DNA of 64,000 bases from positions 20,150 to 84,149 of the IMG/VR virus record IMGVR_UViG_3300032331_002448. One strand, 5' to 3'. A program made the position numbers and the translations under genes. Shown here piece after piece: positions 23,566 to 29,719 of this stretch (position 1 is the stretch's first letter; every line of letters begins with the position of its first letter). A model generated the notes under the pieces. The model had not been told where the DNA came from. It searched no databases and saw only the letters and a program-made list of their open reading frames with translations. The stretch is from a virus.

Positions 23566-23817
23566 ATGACCACCTTTGAGTCTGTGAGCGAGCAACTGCA
23601 CCCGCAGTCCGCCTCGGTGTTTTATGCCACTGAGGAAGCAATGAAGAACATTGTTGCTAGCGATGAAATTGCTACGCGGAACAAGGTGATTGCTGTTGTT
23701 GCTGTTGCTGCAGGTGTTGCTGCAGGTGTTGCATACTTTGCAGCACGTTCAAGATTGAAGACCCGAGTCGCTGATCTAATGAAGAAGACAGTAACTACAA
23801 CTGCTGAGTCCGTTTAA
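23566..23817 (+). CDS. membrane protein, 83 aa
   Basis: Residues 43-62 (VIAVVAVAAGVAAGVAYFAA) form one transmembrane helix, followed by a basic stretch (RSRLKTRVADLMKK), so the C-terminus is likely cytoplasmic. ATG 4-5 nt after AGGAG-CACCCTG. TAA stop lies in the TTTAAG loop of the next structured RNA. Function unknown. Confidence 0.75.
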   Translation: MTTFESVSEQLHPQSASVFYATEEAMKNIVASDEIATRNKVIAVVAVAAGVAAGVAYFAARSRLKTRVADLMKKTVTTTAESV

Positions 23818-23877
23818 GCGGCCAGGGAGGTGCAATGCCTCCCGTCAGCTATTGCCTACAGCGGAGATGGGCACCGC
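23804..23877 (+). ncRNA. pseudoknot leader RNA, copy 6
   Basis: CTGAGT, CCG-TTTAAG-CGG stem, hairpin GGGAGG-TGCAATG-CCTCCC, then the pseudoknot: TGCCT (23853-23857) with GGGCA (23869-23873), GCGG (23861-23864) with CCGC (23874-23877). Start codon at 23895. Confidence 0.83.
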
Positions 23878-23894
23878 ACACACCTTGAGGTTTT

Positions 23895-24128
23895 ATGACC
23901 AGCAACACGTTGGTTTATGCTGTCCTTGGCCGTATTTATAGTGAATGCGGTTCAGATGAGACTTGGATTCATTCTGTTCACGCAAGTGAAGAAAGTGCGT
24001 ACGAGCAACGAGCTACTTTAATTAAAGAGTCTTTGCAGAATAAACTTGCTGAAATTGAAGCGGATAACAAAGTTTTTATTGATATGAGGAAGTATTGGAG
24101 TGTTGCAAGCTATGAACTAATCCGTTAA
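23895..24128 (+). CDS. small protein of the short phage accessory type, 77 aa
   Basis: Begins MTSNTLVYAVLGRIYSECGS; a beta-strand followed by ASEESAYEQRATLIKESLQN, the arrangement of small proteins with a strand, a short loop and an EKA-type helix found widely in phages. Its TAA stop lies in the loop of copy 7. Function unknown. Confidence 0.72.
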   Translation: MTSNTLVYAVLGRIYSECGSDETWIHSVHASEESAYEQRATLIKESLQNKLAEIEADNKVFIDMRKYWSVASYELIR

Positions 24129-24190
24129 AGCGGGTGGCCAGGTGCAAACCCTGGCCTAGTTATTGCCCTGTTCGCGCCTTGGGCAAGCGC
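24119..24190 (+). ncRNA. pseudoknot leader RNA, copy 7 (most diverged)
   Basis: CCG-TTAAAG-CGG stem, hairpin GGCCAGG-TGCAAAC-CCTGGCC, then the pseudoknot: TTGCCC (24163-24168) with GGGCAA (24181-24186), GCGC (24174-24177) with GCGC (24187-24190). Both stems differ in sequence from other copies yet keep full pairing, the best evidence for the structure. Start codon GTG at 24205. Confidence 0.83.
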
Positions 24191-24204
24191 ACCGCCTTGT
24201 AGCC

Positions 24205-24453
24205 GTGACTGAAGTTTCGGTGTACAACGTCATCCAGGATCTTCGTATCCTGGCACGAAGAGACTGGCCTGCTGGTCCTGTGGATCAGCAGTTAGAGTCC
24301 TTTAGGCTGCAGTTCTTCACTGCGTTTGAGCAGTGGATGGACGGCGCCACGGTAGATCTTGTTCCATTTATGGAGCACGCTACCAGAGTGGTCTCGGTCA
24401 ATCGAGACCTTGTGCGCTGGCTTAAGCGTAAGCTTGAGCAAGACGCTGTGTAG
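24205..24453 (+). CDS. helical unknown protein, 82 aa (GTG start)
   Basis: Begins VTEVSVYNVIQDLRILARRD (GTG); wholly helical (SFRLQFFTAFEQWMDGATVD, ending WLKRKLEQDAV). The start follows the pseudoknot by 14 nt with only a weak ribosome site. Its TAG stop overlaps the 5' strand of stem II of hammerhead 2. Last gene of the second string. Function unknown. Confidence 0.72.
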   Translation: MTEVSVYNVIQDLRILARRDWPAGPVDQQLESFRLQFFTAFEQWMDGATVDLVPFMEHATRVVSVNRDLVRWLKRKLEQDAV

Positions 24454-24521
24454 GCGAAACTGGGAGCTGTGCTTGCATGGTTCCCGGTCTGCCAGGTTGA
24501 CGCCCTGGCACTGATGAGCCT
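24452..24521 (+). ncRNA. type II hammerhead ribozyme 2
   Basis: Stem II AGGC (24452-24455) pairs GCCT (24518-24521); GAAA (24456-24459); stem III CTGGGA (24460-24465) with TCCCGG (24482-24487); cleavage triplet GTC (24487-24489); stem I TGCCAGG (24490-24496) with CCTGGCA (24504-24510) around a TTGACGC loop; CTGATGA (24511-24517). Every conserved core base is present. Predicted cut between 24489 and 24490. The stem I loop begins TTGA as in ribozyme 1. The stop codon of the 82-aa gene lies inside stem II. Confidence 0.92.
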
Positions 24522-24534
24522 GTCAGTAAACCTT

Positions 24535-24600
24535 GGTTACTTGTTGTTGCAATGAGTAACCGAGTAAAGGATATTAGCCTCCTAGGGAGATAGGCACCCT
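24535..24600 (+). ncRNA. pseudoknot leader RNA, copy 8
   Basis: A 7-pair hairpin GGTTACT (24535-24541) with AGTAACC (24555-24561), GAGTAAAGG, then the pseudoknot: GCCT (24577-24580) with AGGC (24592-24595), AGGG (24584-24587) with CCCT (24597-24600). Like copy 3 it follows a hammerhead and lacks the middle hairpin. Confidence 0.8.
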
Positions 24601-24629
24601 ACCAAGTTATCTAGAGGATAACGAAATCA

Positions 24630-24851
24630 ATGAGCAAAAGAAGGTATTACTTTTCTTTGCTCACTATGAGCACCGCAGCTGCCATTGTTTATGTTGGTGG
24701 CATTCGCTTGCAAGAACAGAGTAATGCTGCTGCAGTTAAACACTGTACTGGTATTTACAAAGTTGTATCAAGCTCTACAGCGTTTGGTCCTGTCAAACGT
24801 TGTGTTTCTATTGTTCAATCTGACGGTCCTTCACTTCCTTTGCAACCATGA
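24630..24851 (+). CDS. small exported or membrane protein, 73 aa
   Basis: Begins MSKRRYYFSLLTMSTAAAIV; basic N-terminus and a hydrophobic segment (about 7-24), then a polar tail with two Cys (KHCTGIYK, KRCVSIVQ). Looks like a signal-anchored periplasmic peptide, similar in plan to the 58-aa protein at 23058. AGAGG lies 11-15 nt upstream. Overlaps the next gene by 4 nt (ATGA). Confidence 0.72.
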   Translation: MSKRRYYFSLLTMSTAAAIVYVGGIRLQEQSNAAAVKHCTGIYKVVSSSTAFGPVKRCVSIVQSDGPSLPLQP

Positions 24852-25081
24852 ACAGAATTAACGTCTCTTCTTCGCTTGATTTGCTGCCAGAAACTGTTGC
24901 TTACCTGATGGTCATTGCAGCTGAGAATAACGTGACGCTTGATGAAATGCTTGCTCAAATTCTAGATGAGAGCGTTGTTGCCAGTATGGCAATTGACAAA
25001 CACATCGCTGAGCAGGAAGCAGCTAAAGATTCTTACGAGATGAACGTAGAGAAGCAGGTTGAAGAGCAACTCTCTTCATAA
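24848..25081 (+). CDS. small acidic helical protein, 77 aa
   Basis: Begins MNRINVSSSLDLLPETVAYL. The first 45 residues (ETVAYLMVIAAENNVTLDEM) look like a ribbon-helix-helix type fold: a short strand then two helices; the rest is Glu/Lys-rich. Coupled by a 4-nt overlap to the gene upstream. A DNA-binding role is possible but unproven. Confidence 0.68.
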   Translation: MNRINVSSSLDLLPETVAYLMVIAAENNVTLDEMLAQILDESVVASMAIDKHIAEQEAAKDSYEMNVEKQVEEQLSS

Positions 25082-25150
25082 TTTCTTTACATTCCCTTAT
25101 GGCCAACAGCAGCCTGGCCTTGGATGCTGCAATTCACTTGCTTTACAGTC

Positions 25151-25309
25151 ATGCAACTGTTCCAAGATCTTACCCGCCAGGAAGAAACCGAGTTTCGCAA
25201 CTGGGCCAGGGAGAACTACCTTCCTTTTGCTGACATCAGGGGCATTTGGCATCCTGTTGTCCAAGATGAATGCCGTCGCATCAACGAACAAGCACAAGTT
25301 TTTGGATGA
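25151..25309 (+). CDS. small protein, 52 aa
   Basis: Start at MQLFQDLTRQEETEFRNWAR (25151); upstream in-frame codons lack a ribosome site. Charged, helical, then a Pro/Trp turn (GIWHPVVQDECRRI). A shorter and less certain gene; no family recognised. Confidence 0.6.
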   Translation: MQLFQDLTRQEETEFRNWARENYLPFADIRGIWHPVVQDECRRINEQAQVFG

Positions 25310-25384
25310 TAAATCCGCAGTTGCTTATCTTGTTGATAGGTAATTGTGTGCAGGATTAAGTGACATCTTGATGTCAGCACTCAG

Positions 25385-25416
25385 GGGCGTAAGGTTTCTT
25401 AATCTTATGCCCTTTT
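25385..25416 (+). terminator. intrinsic terminator-like hairpin in the SSB leader
   Basis: GGGCGTAAG (25385-25393) pairs with CTTATGCCC (25404-25412), nine pairs, followed by TTTT. It ends 43 nt before the next start codon, so it either ends the upstream unit or works as a leader attenuator. Confidence 0.65.
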
Positions 25417-25458
25417 CTGCTGGCTTCTTTTGAAGTCAGTGTTCTTTGCTTTAGCACC

Positions 25459-25926
25459 ATGTCAGCTGCAAACAGCGGCACTATTGTCGGTACTATTGTG
25501 ACCGACATCACGACCAGGGTTCCTAATGACAGTCTGCAGGTCACGCAATTCCGCGTTGCTCCTGTCGATAGCAAGGAAACCGAGTCTCCCATTCCTCTGA
25601 CCGCATACAATGGTGTCGGTCAGAAGATCCTCCAGCGGTACAACAAAGGTGACACTGTTGCCATTGAGTACCGTCTGCGCTACACCACCTGGCAGACGCC
25701 AGAGGGTGAGCCCCGTGGCCGTATGGAAGTGGTTGTTGTTTCGACTACGACCATCCGCCTTGGCCAACTGAGCATTGCTCAAAGAGCTGAGCGTGCTGCA
25801 GCAAATCAGTCTGCGCCAGCACCTGAACCTGTTGAAGCAAGCGATCGTACTGCTGCTGTCAACAGACTTGCCAACTTTATTGAAGGCAAGAAGGATAAAG
25901 TTCTAGAAGCAGACCCTGTGTTCTGA
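25459..25926 (+). CDS. single-stranded DNA-binding protein (OB fold), 155 aa
   Basis: Residues 8-100 read as an OB fold: GTIVTDITTRVPNDSLQVTQ, PLTAYNGVGQKILQRYNKGD, RLRYTTWQTPEGEPRGRMEV. The GxGQKI/GDxVAIEYRLRY arrangement is that of SSB-type proteins. The C-terminal tail ends LEADPVF, resembling the acidic hydrophobic SSB tip. It would coat single-stranded DNA at the fork. A second SSB-like gene lies at 44342. Confidence 0.75.
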   Translation: MSAANSGTIVGTIVTDITTRVPNDSLQVTQFRVAPVDSKETESPIPLTAYNGVGQKILQRYNKGDTVAIEYRLRYTTWQTPEGEPRGRMEVVVVSTTTIRLGQLSIAQRAERAAANQSAPAPEPVEASDRTAAVNRLANFIEGKKDKVLEADPVF

Positions 25927-25947
25927 TTACTGATAGCTGCACTTAGG

Positions 25948-25988
25948 GGTTTAAAACTTTCAAGTTTTTGTTAGTTTTAAACCTTTTT
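25948..25988 (+). terminator. terminator-like hairpin
   Basis: GGTTTAAAAC (25948-25957) pairs perfectly with GTTTTAAACC (25974-25983), then TTTTTC. As at 25385 it is followed by a second small stem and the GTTCTTT leader before the next ATG. Confidence 0.65.
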
Positions 25989-26035
25989 CTGCAGCTTTCG
26001 TTCTTACGGAAGCTGTGTTCTTTACCAGAAAGATC

Positions 26036-26266
26036 ATGCAAGCTCAAGACAGCTGGATTTATTTGCCACCTGTAGACAATCATCGCATTCTTTGGAATGG
26101 TGGTGATTCAACCATGATTCACTTCCAAGTTTTCGATGGCTCTGAATGGAATGACATGAGCAGTAAAACGTTTATGTCATTCCCAACTGGATCCAAAGAA
26201 CTGTATTGCGAAATGCAAGAGTTCTATCAAGACTGCTTGGAGGAGCATGGCCTCAACCAAGCTTGA
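26036..26266 (+). CDS. unknown early protein, 76 aa
   Basis: Start at MQAQDSWIYLPPVDNHRILW, 19 nt after GTTCTTT. Beta-rich N-terminal half (MIHFQVFDGSEWNDM), helical acidic end (QEFYQDCLEEHGLNQA). No ribosome site. Function unknown. Confidence 0.7.
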   Translation: MQAQDSWIYLPPVDNHRILWNGGDSTMIHFQVFDGSEWNDMSSKTFMSFPTGSKELYCEMQEFYQDCLEEHGLNQA

Positions 26267-26630
26267 AGAGCTTCACCCTGTAGAAATACTGATCTTGGTA
26301 TTTCTTGTAGTGCTTGAAGCCATCATTACACTTTGCACCGTCACACCAAAACTATGGAAATCAAAGGATTCTGCAACGATCTCAGCATCGACGAAGTTGA
26401 GTGCCAGCTCGAAGACCAGTACGAGTGCGCCAGAAGAGAGCCAACCACAGTCAACGTCTACATTGTCAGCACCAGTGAAACAAGCGTCGGCATCTGTAAG
26501 CACGCGCACGCGGTCAACACGTTCTGTGTCTTCTCGAAAGAACAGGCAATCAGGACTGCAAAAGAACAGTACATTAAGTGGCGCAACTACAACGGTGACT
26601 CCCCTCACTCAAAATTCATCACCAGCATGA
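26247..26630 (+). CDS. possible overlapping membrane protein, 127 aa
   Basis: ATG at 26247 follows GGAGG-A closely and opens a frame with a membrane helix at residues 12-32 (VEILILVFLVVLEAIITLC), then a Ser/Thr-rich tail. The first 35 codons lie mostly in otherwise unused sequence; the tail runs in another frame over the 113-aa gene. The N-terminal part looks real, the tail could be mere overlap. Confidence 0.4.
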   Translation: MASTKLEELHPVEILILVFLVVLEAIITLCTVTPKLWKSKDSATISASTKLSASSKTSTSAPEESQPQSTSTLSAPVKQASASVSTRTRSTRSVSSRKNRQSGLQKNSTLSGATTTVTPLTQNSSPA

Positions 26631-26695
26631 GAGTAAGTGTCAAATTTGACACTAACCCTGCAAAGCACAAGACTTGGTGGTTACATTCTAAATAG
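26354..26695 (+). CDS. unknown protein, 113 aa
   Basis: Start at MEIKGFCNDLSIDEVECQLE. Mixed alpha/beta with four Cys (GFCNDL, EVECQL, YECARR, VGICKHAH) and a basic, Tyr/Lys-rich helix (AIRTAKEQYIKWRNYNG). ACTTTGCACC lies about 25 nt upstream, like the leaders of neighbouring genes. Function unknown. Confidence 0.7.
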   Translation: MEIKGFCNDLSIDEVECQLEDQYECARREPTTVNVYIVSTSETSVGICKHAHAVNTFCVFSKEQAIRTAKEQYIKWRNYNGDSPHSKFITSMRVSVKFDTNPAKHKTWWLHSK

Positions 26696-26702
26696 GTAGA
26701 AT

Positions 26703-26725
26703 GGTGCCAGTGTTTCTCTGGCACC
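26703..26725 (+). promoter_or_regulatory. hairpin abutting the endolysin start codon
   Basis: GGTGCCAG (26703-26710) pairs with CTGGCACC (26718-26725), eight pairs; the endolysin ATG is the very next base. Such a stem would block ribosome loading unless opened, so it could delay lysis. Confidence 0.65.
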
Positions 26726-27352
26726 ATGAAATTACTTGATTTCTTTAAGCATTACAAAGGATTGCCGCACCAGGACAAAGCGATTGAGCAGTTAGAGCCT
26801 CTGATTGATCCAGAGGTACTGACAGCTGCTCAATCGTGGTACAAGACTTGGAGTACGCCACCTTCTGCTCCTGCCACCACCACAGCCAACTATGCACCAG
26901 CAGTACAGCTGATTAAGGAGTACGAAGGTTGTGTTCTGAAAGCGTATCCTGATCCTGGTACTGGCGGTGATCCTTGGACAATTGGCTATGGCAATACATT
27001 TTATCCAAACGGCGCCAGGGTTAAACCGGGTGACGTAATTACTAAAGATAAAGCAACGGAGCTTTTGTATGGAGAGGTTAATCGCATTGCGAAGATCCTC
27101 GAATCAAAAATTCCTGCTTGGAAAGAACTGAACAATAATCAACGGTCAGCACTTATAAGTTTTTCTTATAACGTGGGGCCTTACTGGTACAACTCAGACG
27201 GCTTTGGAACAATCTCGCGCACAATTGCGTCCCGCCTTTGGAAGAATGTTCCAGACGTTTTCAAGTTGTACGTCAACCCAGGTACTTCAGTTACTTTTGG
27301 ATTAACCAGGCGTCGTATCGCTGAAGGAAATCTCTGGTTTAAACCAGTTTGA
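26726..27352 (+). CDS. endolysin, GH24 lysozyme, 208 aa
   Basis: Residues 65-85 (EYEGCVLKAYPDPGTGGDPW) with TIGYGNT after it carry the phage lysozyme catalytic Glu, Asp and Thr; LNNNQRSALISFSYNVG is the conserved helix of the family. It hydrolyses the beta-1,4 bond of peptidoglycan to release progeny. No signal peptide, so a holin is needed; several single-helix proteins nearby could serve. The N-terminal 55 residues are an extra leader domain. Start lies directly after a stable hairpin and has no ribosome site. Confidence 0.9.
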   Translation: MKLLDFFKHYKGLPHQDKAIEQLEPLIDPEVLTAAQSWYKTWSTPPSAPATTTANYAPAVQLIKEYEGCVLKAYPDPGTGGDPWTIGYGNTFYPNGARVKPGDVITKDKATELLYGEVNRIAKILESKIPAWKELNNNQRSALISFSYNVGPYWYNSDGFGTISRTIASRLWKNVPDVFKLYVNPGTSVTFGLTRRRIAEGNLWFKPV

Positions 27353-27390
27353 GTTACGTTTATTTTTTGTACCAACTTTGGAGATGATTA

Positions 27391-27582
27391 ATGACTGCTT
27401 TTTTTGACCGCGAGTTGTTAATTGAAAATTATGTTGAGCAAATTATTGATAATATGGACAGTAAAACAATGATGCGCATAATTTATGAAACTCTGGTGGA
27501 CAATCTTTCATCTTATTCTGATGAAGAATTGATCACTGTGGTTACAGAGCACTATCCTGAATTACTGGAGAATGTCAAATGA
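27391..27582 (+). CDS. small acidic helical protein, 63 aa
   Basis: Begins MTAFFDRELLIENYVEQIID. Helical and acidic, with GGAGATG 7-11 nt before the ATG. A truncated cousin (18 codons, MTFDHEFLIKN) starts in its final codons. Function unknown. Confidence 0.7.
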   Translation: MTAFFDRELLIENYVEQIIDNMDSKTMMRIIYETLVDNLSSYSDEELITVVTEHYPELLENVK

Positions 27583-27635
27583 CTTTTGATCATGAATTTC
27601 TGATCAAAAATTGCATCTTACTTTCTTTTTTATAA
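27579..27635 (+). pseudogene. truncated 18-codon cousin of the 63-aa gene
   Basis: ATG at 27579 opens MTFDHEFLIKNCILLSF, like the first 12 residues of the preceding protein (MTAFFDRELLIENY). It then stops. Possibly the remnant of a tandem duplication. Confidence 0.35.
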
Positions 27636-27663
27636 GTTACTGAGTAAAAGTTAAGTTTGATTA

Positions 27664-27689
27664 GGGGGCTGCGCATCCTATAAACGCAG
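27664..27689 (+). promoter_or_regulatory. GGGGG-stem leader element, copy A
   Basis: GGGGG, stem CTGCG (27669-27673) with CGCAG (27685-27689), loop CATCCTATAAA, followed by AAC and GTTCTTTGC 4 nt later. One of three near-identical elements, each 23-26 nt ahead of a start codon. Confidence 0.75.
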
Positions 27690-27711
27690 AACGTTCTTTG
27701 CTTTTTTTCTC

Positions 27712-28002
27712 ATGTCCTTTGGATACGGAATGGACATCACTGTTACGTGGCCAAGAATCTGGTGCCATGAAGCCAAGCGCATGGTTCCAGGAAAAGTTTT
27801 TCAACTGATAAATAGCACCGAGCCAGATGATCTTGAGGATCTTCAAGAGATTCTTCGCTCTGCTTATATCACTGGTAAGGAAATTACTATTGAACTCAGT
27901 CAATGGCAACCGTCAGATGAAGATTTGTGCGGTGAGCCGCCAATGACAATGGATGAGATGCACAATGAAGCTTGGAAACAGCATCAAGAGATGCATTCTT
28001 AA
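27712..28002 (+). CDS. unknown protein, 96 aa
   Basis: Begins MSFGYGMDITVTWPRIWCHE. Mixed fold; acidic middle (TEPDDLEDLQEILRSAYITG). No ribosome site; start lies 19 nt after GTTCTTTGC. Function unknown. Confidence 0.7.
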   Translation: MSFGYGMDITVTWPRIWCHEAKRMVPGKVFQLINSTEPDDLEDLQEILRSAYITGKEITIELSQWQPSDEDLCGEPPMTMDEMHNEAWKQHQEMHS

Positions 28003-28021
28003 ATGCTGAACTGAACTACAA

Positions 28022-28047
28022 GGGGGCTGCGCATCCTACAAACGCAG
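28022..28047 (+). promoter_or_regulatory. GGGGG-stem leader element, copy B
   Basis: GGGGG (28022-28026), CTGCG (28027-28031) with CGCAG (28043-28047), loop CATCCTACAAA. Identical to copy A except one loop base. Confidence 0.75.
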
Positions 28048-28072
28048 AACTTTACACACTCACTTCACTACC

Positions 28073-28360
28073 ATGAAAGACATTGTTTCAATTGAATCTT
28101 TCAAACTAAATAGAGAGGGTGACATTGTTGTCACTGCAATAGTTGAAGATGTTGTTTGTGTGCTTGCAGGATCTCATCTTGATCCTCCTGAGTATGCACC
28201 AGGCTATTGCGCAATTACAGTGCCAGCGATGGATCTTCCTCCTATCTGTTTGACAGATCTTAATGAAGAAGATCTAGAGGAAGTTGTAAATCGTTACGCA
28301 AACCTCAATGCGTACGAGTGGAAGCCTATGATTGTTGACGTCTCAGATTTGGAGGATTGA
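28073..28360 (+). CDS. acidic unknown protein, 95 aa
   Basis: Begins MKDIVSIESFKLNREGDIVV. The N-terminal half is beta-rich with a PPEYAPGYC turn, the C-terminal half very acidic (LNEEDLEEVVNRY, VDVSDLED). Four-base gap to the next gene, so probably co-translated. Function unknown. Confidence 0.7.
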   Translation: MKDIVSIESFKLNREGDIVVTAIVEDVVCVLAGSHLDPPEYAPGYCAITVPAMDLPPICLTDLNEEDLEEVVNRYANLNAYEWKPMIVDVSDLED

Positions 28361-28363
28361 TCA

Positions 28364-28603
28364 ATGACTGACATTGAAACCTGGATGAAACCTTTTGTTC
28401 CTGCAGATCCTATTAACATCAGCAGCGATAGTGGAAATATTGGTAGATTTTATTGGCAAAATAAAGTAACATGCAGCATAGAACAATGGGGAGATAACAA
28501 TTTTTATGAGATTGTTATCTCCGAACTTAATGGTGTGTCTGCCTTTCTTTGGACTGAATTTGATTGGATTGCTTGGGTAATGGGAGGATGGAACAATGAC
28601 TAA
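28364..28603 (+). CDS. unknown protein, 79 aa
   Basis: Begins MTDIETWMKPFVPADPINIS; the segment DSGNIGRFYWQNK resembles DQGRIGELWWINSE in the 63-aa protein at 37189. In both places the gene neighbours a member of the TPPPxLVQQW family, so the pair looks like a duplicated cassette. Function unknown. Confidence 0.7.
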   Translation: MTDIETWMKPFVPADPINISSDSGNIGRFYWQNKVTCSIEQWGDNNFYEIVISELNGVSAFLWTEFDWIAWVMGGWNND

Positions 28604-28949
28604 CCAACACCCCGTCACCCCACCGCCGGATCTGGTGCAGCAGTGGGTAGCCGAAATCTGGCACGAAGGGACCCCAGTTCGAGTTGCACTTAGCGACGAA
28701 CACATCGCCACCCGCGCTGCCCAATGGGGCGCCGACCAGGAGCTGGAGGCGTGTCTCAGGTTAGTTGAAATTGAAGTTTGCGATGGCGCCTATGAGTTGT
28801 CTCGCTACATCCGCACAGCCCGCCGCCCCAAGCCTCCGACTCTGAACAGCATTGCCCTGCAGATGCTGGGCACCATCGAGCGTGACGCTCACTATCTGCC
28901 TGAGATCACCGACACCATCCGCAAAGCACTGGAGCAACTCAATGATTAA
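28596..28949 (+). CDS. picocyanobacterial-type accessory protein, 117 aa
   Basis: Motifs HPVTPPPDLVQQW, AAQWGADQELEAC and a C-terminal IRKALEQL define a short family I know from Synechococcus/Cyanobium genomes and their phages; its role is unknown. The gene is far more GC-rich than its neighbours, suggesting recent arrival. A paralogue lies at 36852. Overlaps the 79-aa gene by 8 nt and the next gene by 8 nt. Confidence 0.8.
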   Translation: MTNQHPVTPPPDLVQQWVAEIWHEGTPVRVALSDEHIATRAAQWGADQELEACLRLVEIEVCDGAYELSRYIRTARRPKPPTLNSIALQMLGTIERDAHYLPEITDTIRKALEQLND

Positions 28950-29142
28950 TCATCACATCATCGTTACCACGCAAGAACAAGAAGCTATTGTCAACGCATT
29001 AGCTTTCTTCGATTGGATGTTTTATCAATCTATTGGAGAAGAAGGAAGTGACTGGTCAATGAAAGATTGGAAAGATGTTGCTAAAGAATATCCATCTGAT
29101 TTGATGGATAAGTTAGCGACAAAGGTTGCTACCAGTAACTAA
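28942..29142 (+). CDS. unknown acidic protein, 66 aa
   Basis: Start at MINHHIIVTTQEQEAIVNAL, overlapping the stop of the previous gene. Helical, Trp/Asp-rich (FFDWMFYQSIGEEGSDWSM). AT-rich, unlike the overlapping GC-rich gene. Function unknown. Confidence 0.7.
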   Translation: MINHHIIVTTQEQEAIVNALAFFDWMFYQSIGEEGSDWSMKDWKDVAKEYPSDLMDKLATKVATSN

Positions 29143-29156
29143 GAAGTAAATCAATA

Positions 29157-29182
29157 GGGGGTTGCGCATCCTATAAACGCAA
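29157..29182 (+). promoter_or_regulatory. GGGGG-stem leader element, copy C
   Basis: GGGGG, then TTGCG (29162-29166) with CGCAA (29178-29182), loop CATCCTATAAA. The outer pair is T-A here against C-G in copies A and B: a compensated change that supports the stem. Confidence 0.78.
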
Positions 29183-29207
29183 ACCATTCTTTGTTTTGCA
29201 CTTAACC

Positions 29208-29498
29208 ATGAATGATGACACACCTAAAGGACCATACGAAACCTATCTTCTTGTTACAGATAAAGATGACTACGAATCTGTAATGGAAATTCAAGAAGAT
29301 GAACTTCTTGATCTTGAGGTATTAATTTCTAAATGGATTGAACGTGACCTAGATAATGGTTGGTATCTAGTTCAACCGTTTGATTCCAACAACAAAATCT
29401 TTGGTGATTATTATGCTGTCATTATTACTGATTGGCGGCCATTAGATTCTGTTGTTGTTTGGGAGGGAGCATACTTTTTTGTTGACTGCAAAGAATGA
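29208..29498 (+). CDS. acidic unknown protein, 96 aa
   Basis: Start at MNDDTPKGPYETYLLVTDKD, 21 nt after ATTCTTTG. Acidic N-terminal helix region (YESVMEIQEDELLDLEVLIS) and a beta-rich, Trp/Tyr-rich C-terminus (VVVWEGAYFFVDCKE). Overlaps the next gene by 4 nt. Confidence 0.7.
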   Translation: MNDDTPKGPYETYLLVTDKDDYESVMEIQEDELLDLEVLISKWIERDLDNGWYLVQPFDSNNKIFGDYYAVIITDWRPLDSVVVWEGAYFFVDCKE

Positions 29499-29713
29499 AA
29501 TCAAAATCTATCTGTATTGATCCTGTTGCCAAACTTATTGATCATCTTGATGAGCTGACAGTTGATGCACTTAATGCATACACTTCAGCTTATAAAGGTG
29601 CTACATGGCATGAAATTGGCAAAGCATTTGATGCTGTTGTAGCGCACCCTGCAAGTAGATGGACCCGCAAGGATCTGTCTGCCAGGCAGAAAAAATTACA
29701 CTTTGGTTTTTAA
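29495..29713 (+). CDS. unknown protein, 72 aa
   Basis: Begins MKSKSICIDPVAKLIDHLDE. Helical, with basic C-terminus (WTRKDLSARQKKLHFGF). ATGA overlap with the gene upstream. Function unknown. Confidence 0.68.
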   Translation: MKSKSICIDPVAKLIDHLDELTVDALNAYTSAYKGATWHEIGKAFDAVVAHPASRWTRKDLSARQKKLHFGF

Positions 29714-29719
29714 TTGATT

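Noticed and set aside
22053-24600. CTGAG...AAAG blocks of the structured RNAs read as further hammerheads
   Set aside because: They lack CUGANGA, the GAAA strand in the right place and an NUH cut site; only the two sites reported have a full core.
27664-29182. GGGGG-stem elements taken as preQ1-I riboswitches
   Set aside because: Size is close but the required loop and A-rich tail motifs are missing, and downstream genes have no link to queuosine.
29196-29207. Upstream TTG start for the gene at 29208
   Set aside because: The TTG falls inside the leader motif seen before other genes; the ATG at 29208 keeps the usual spacing.
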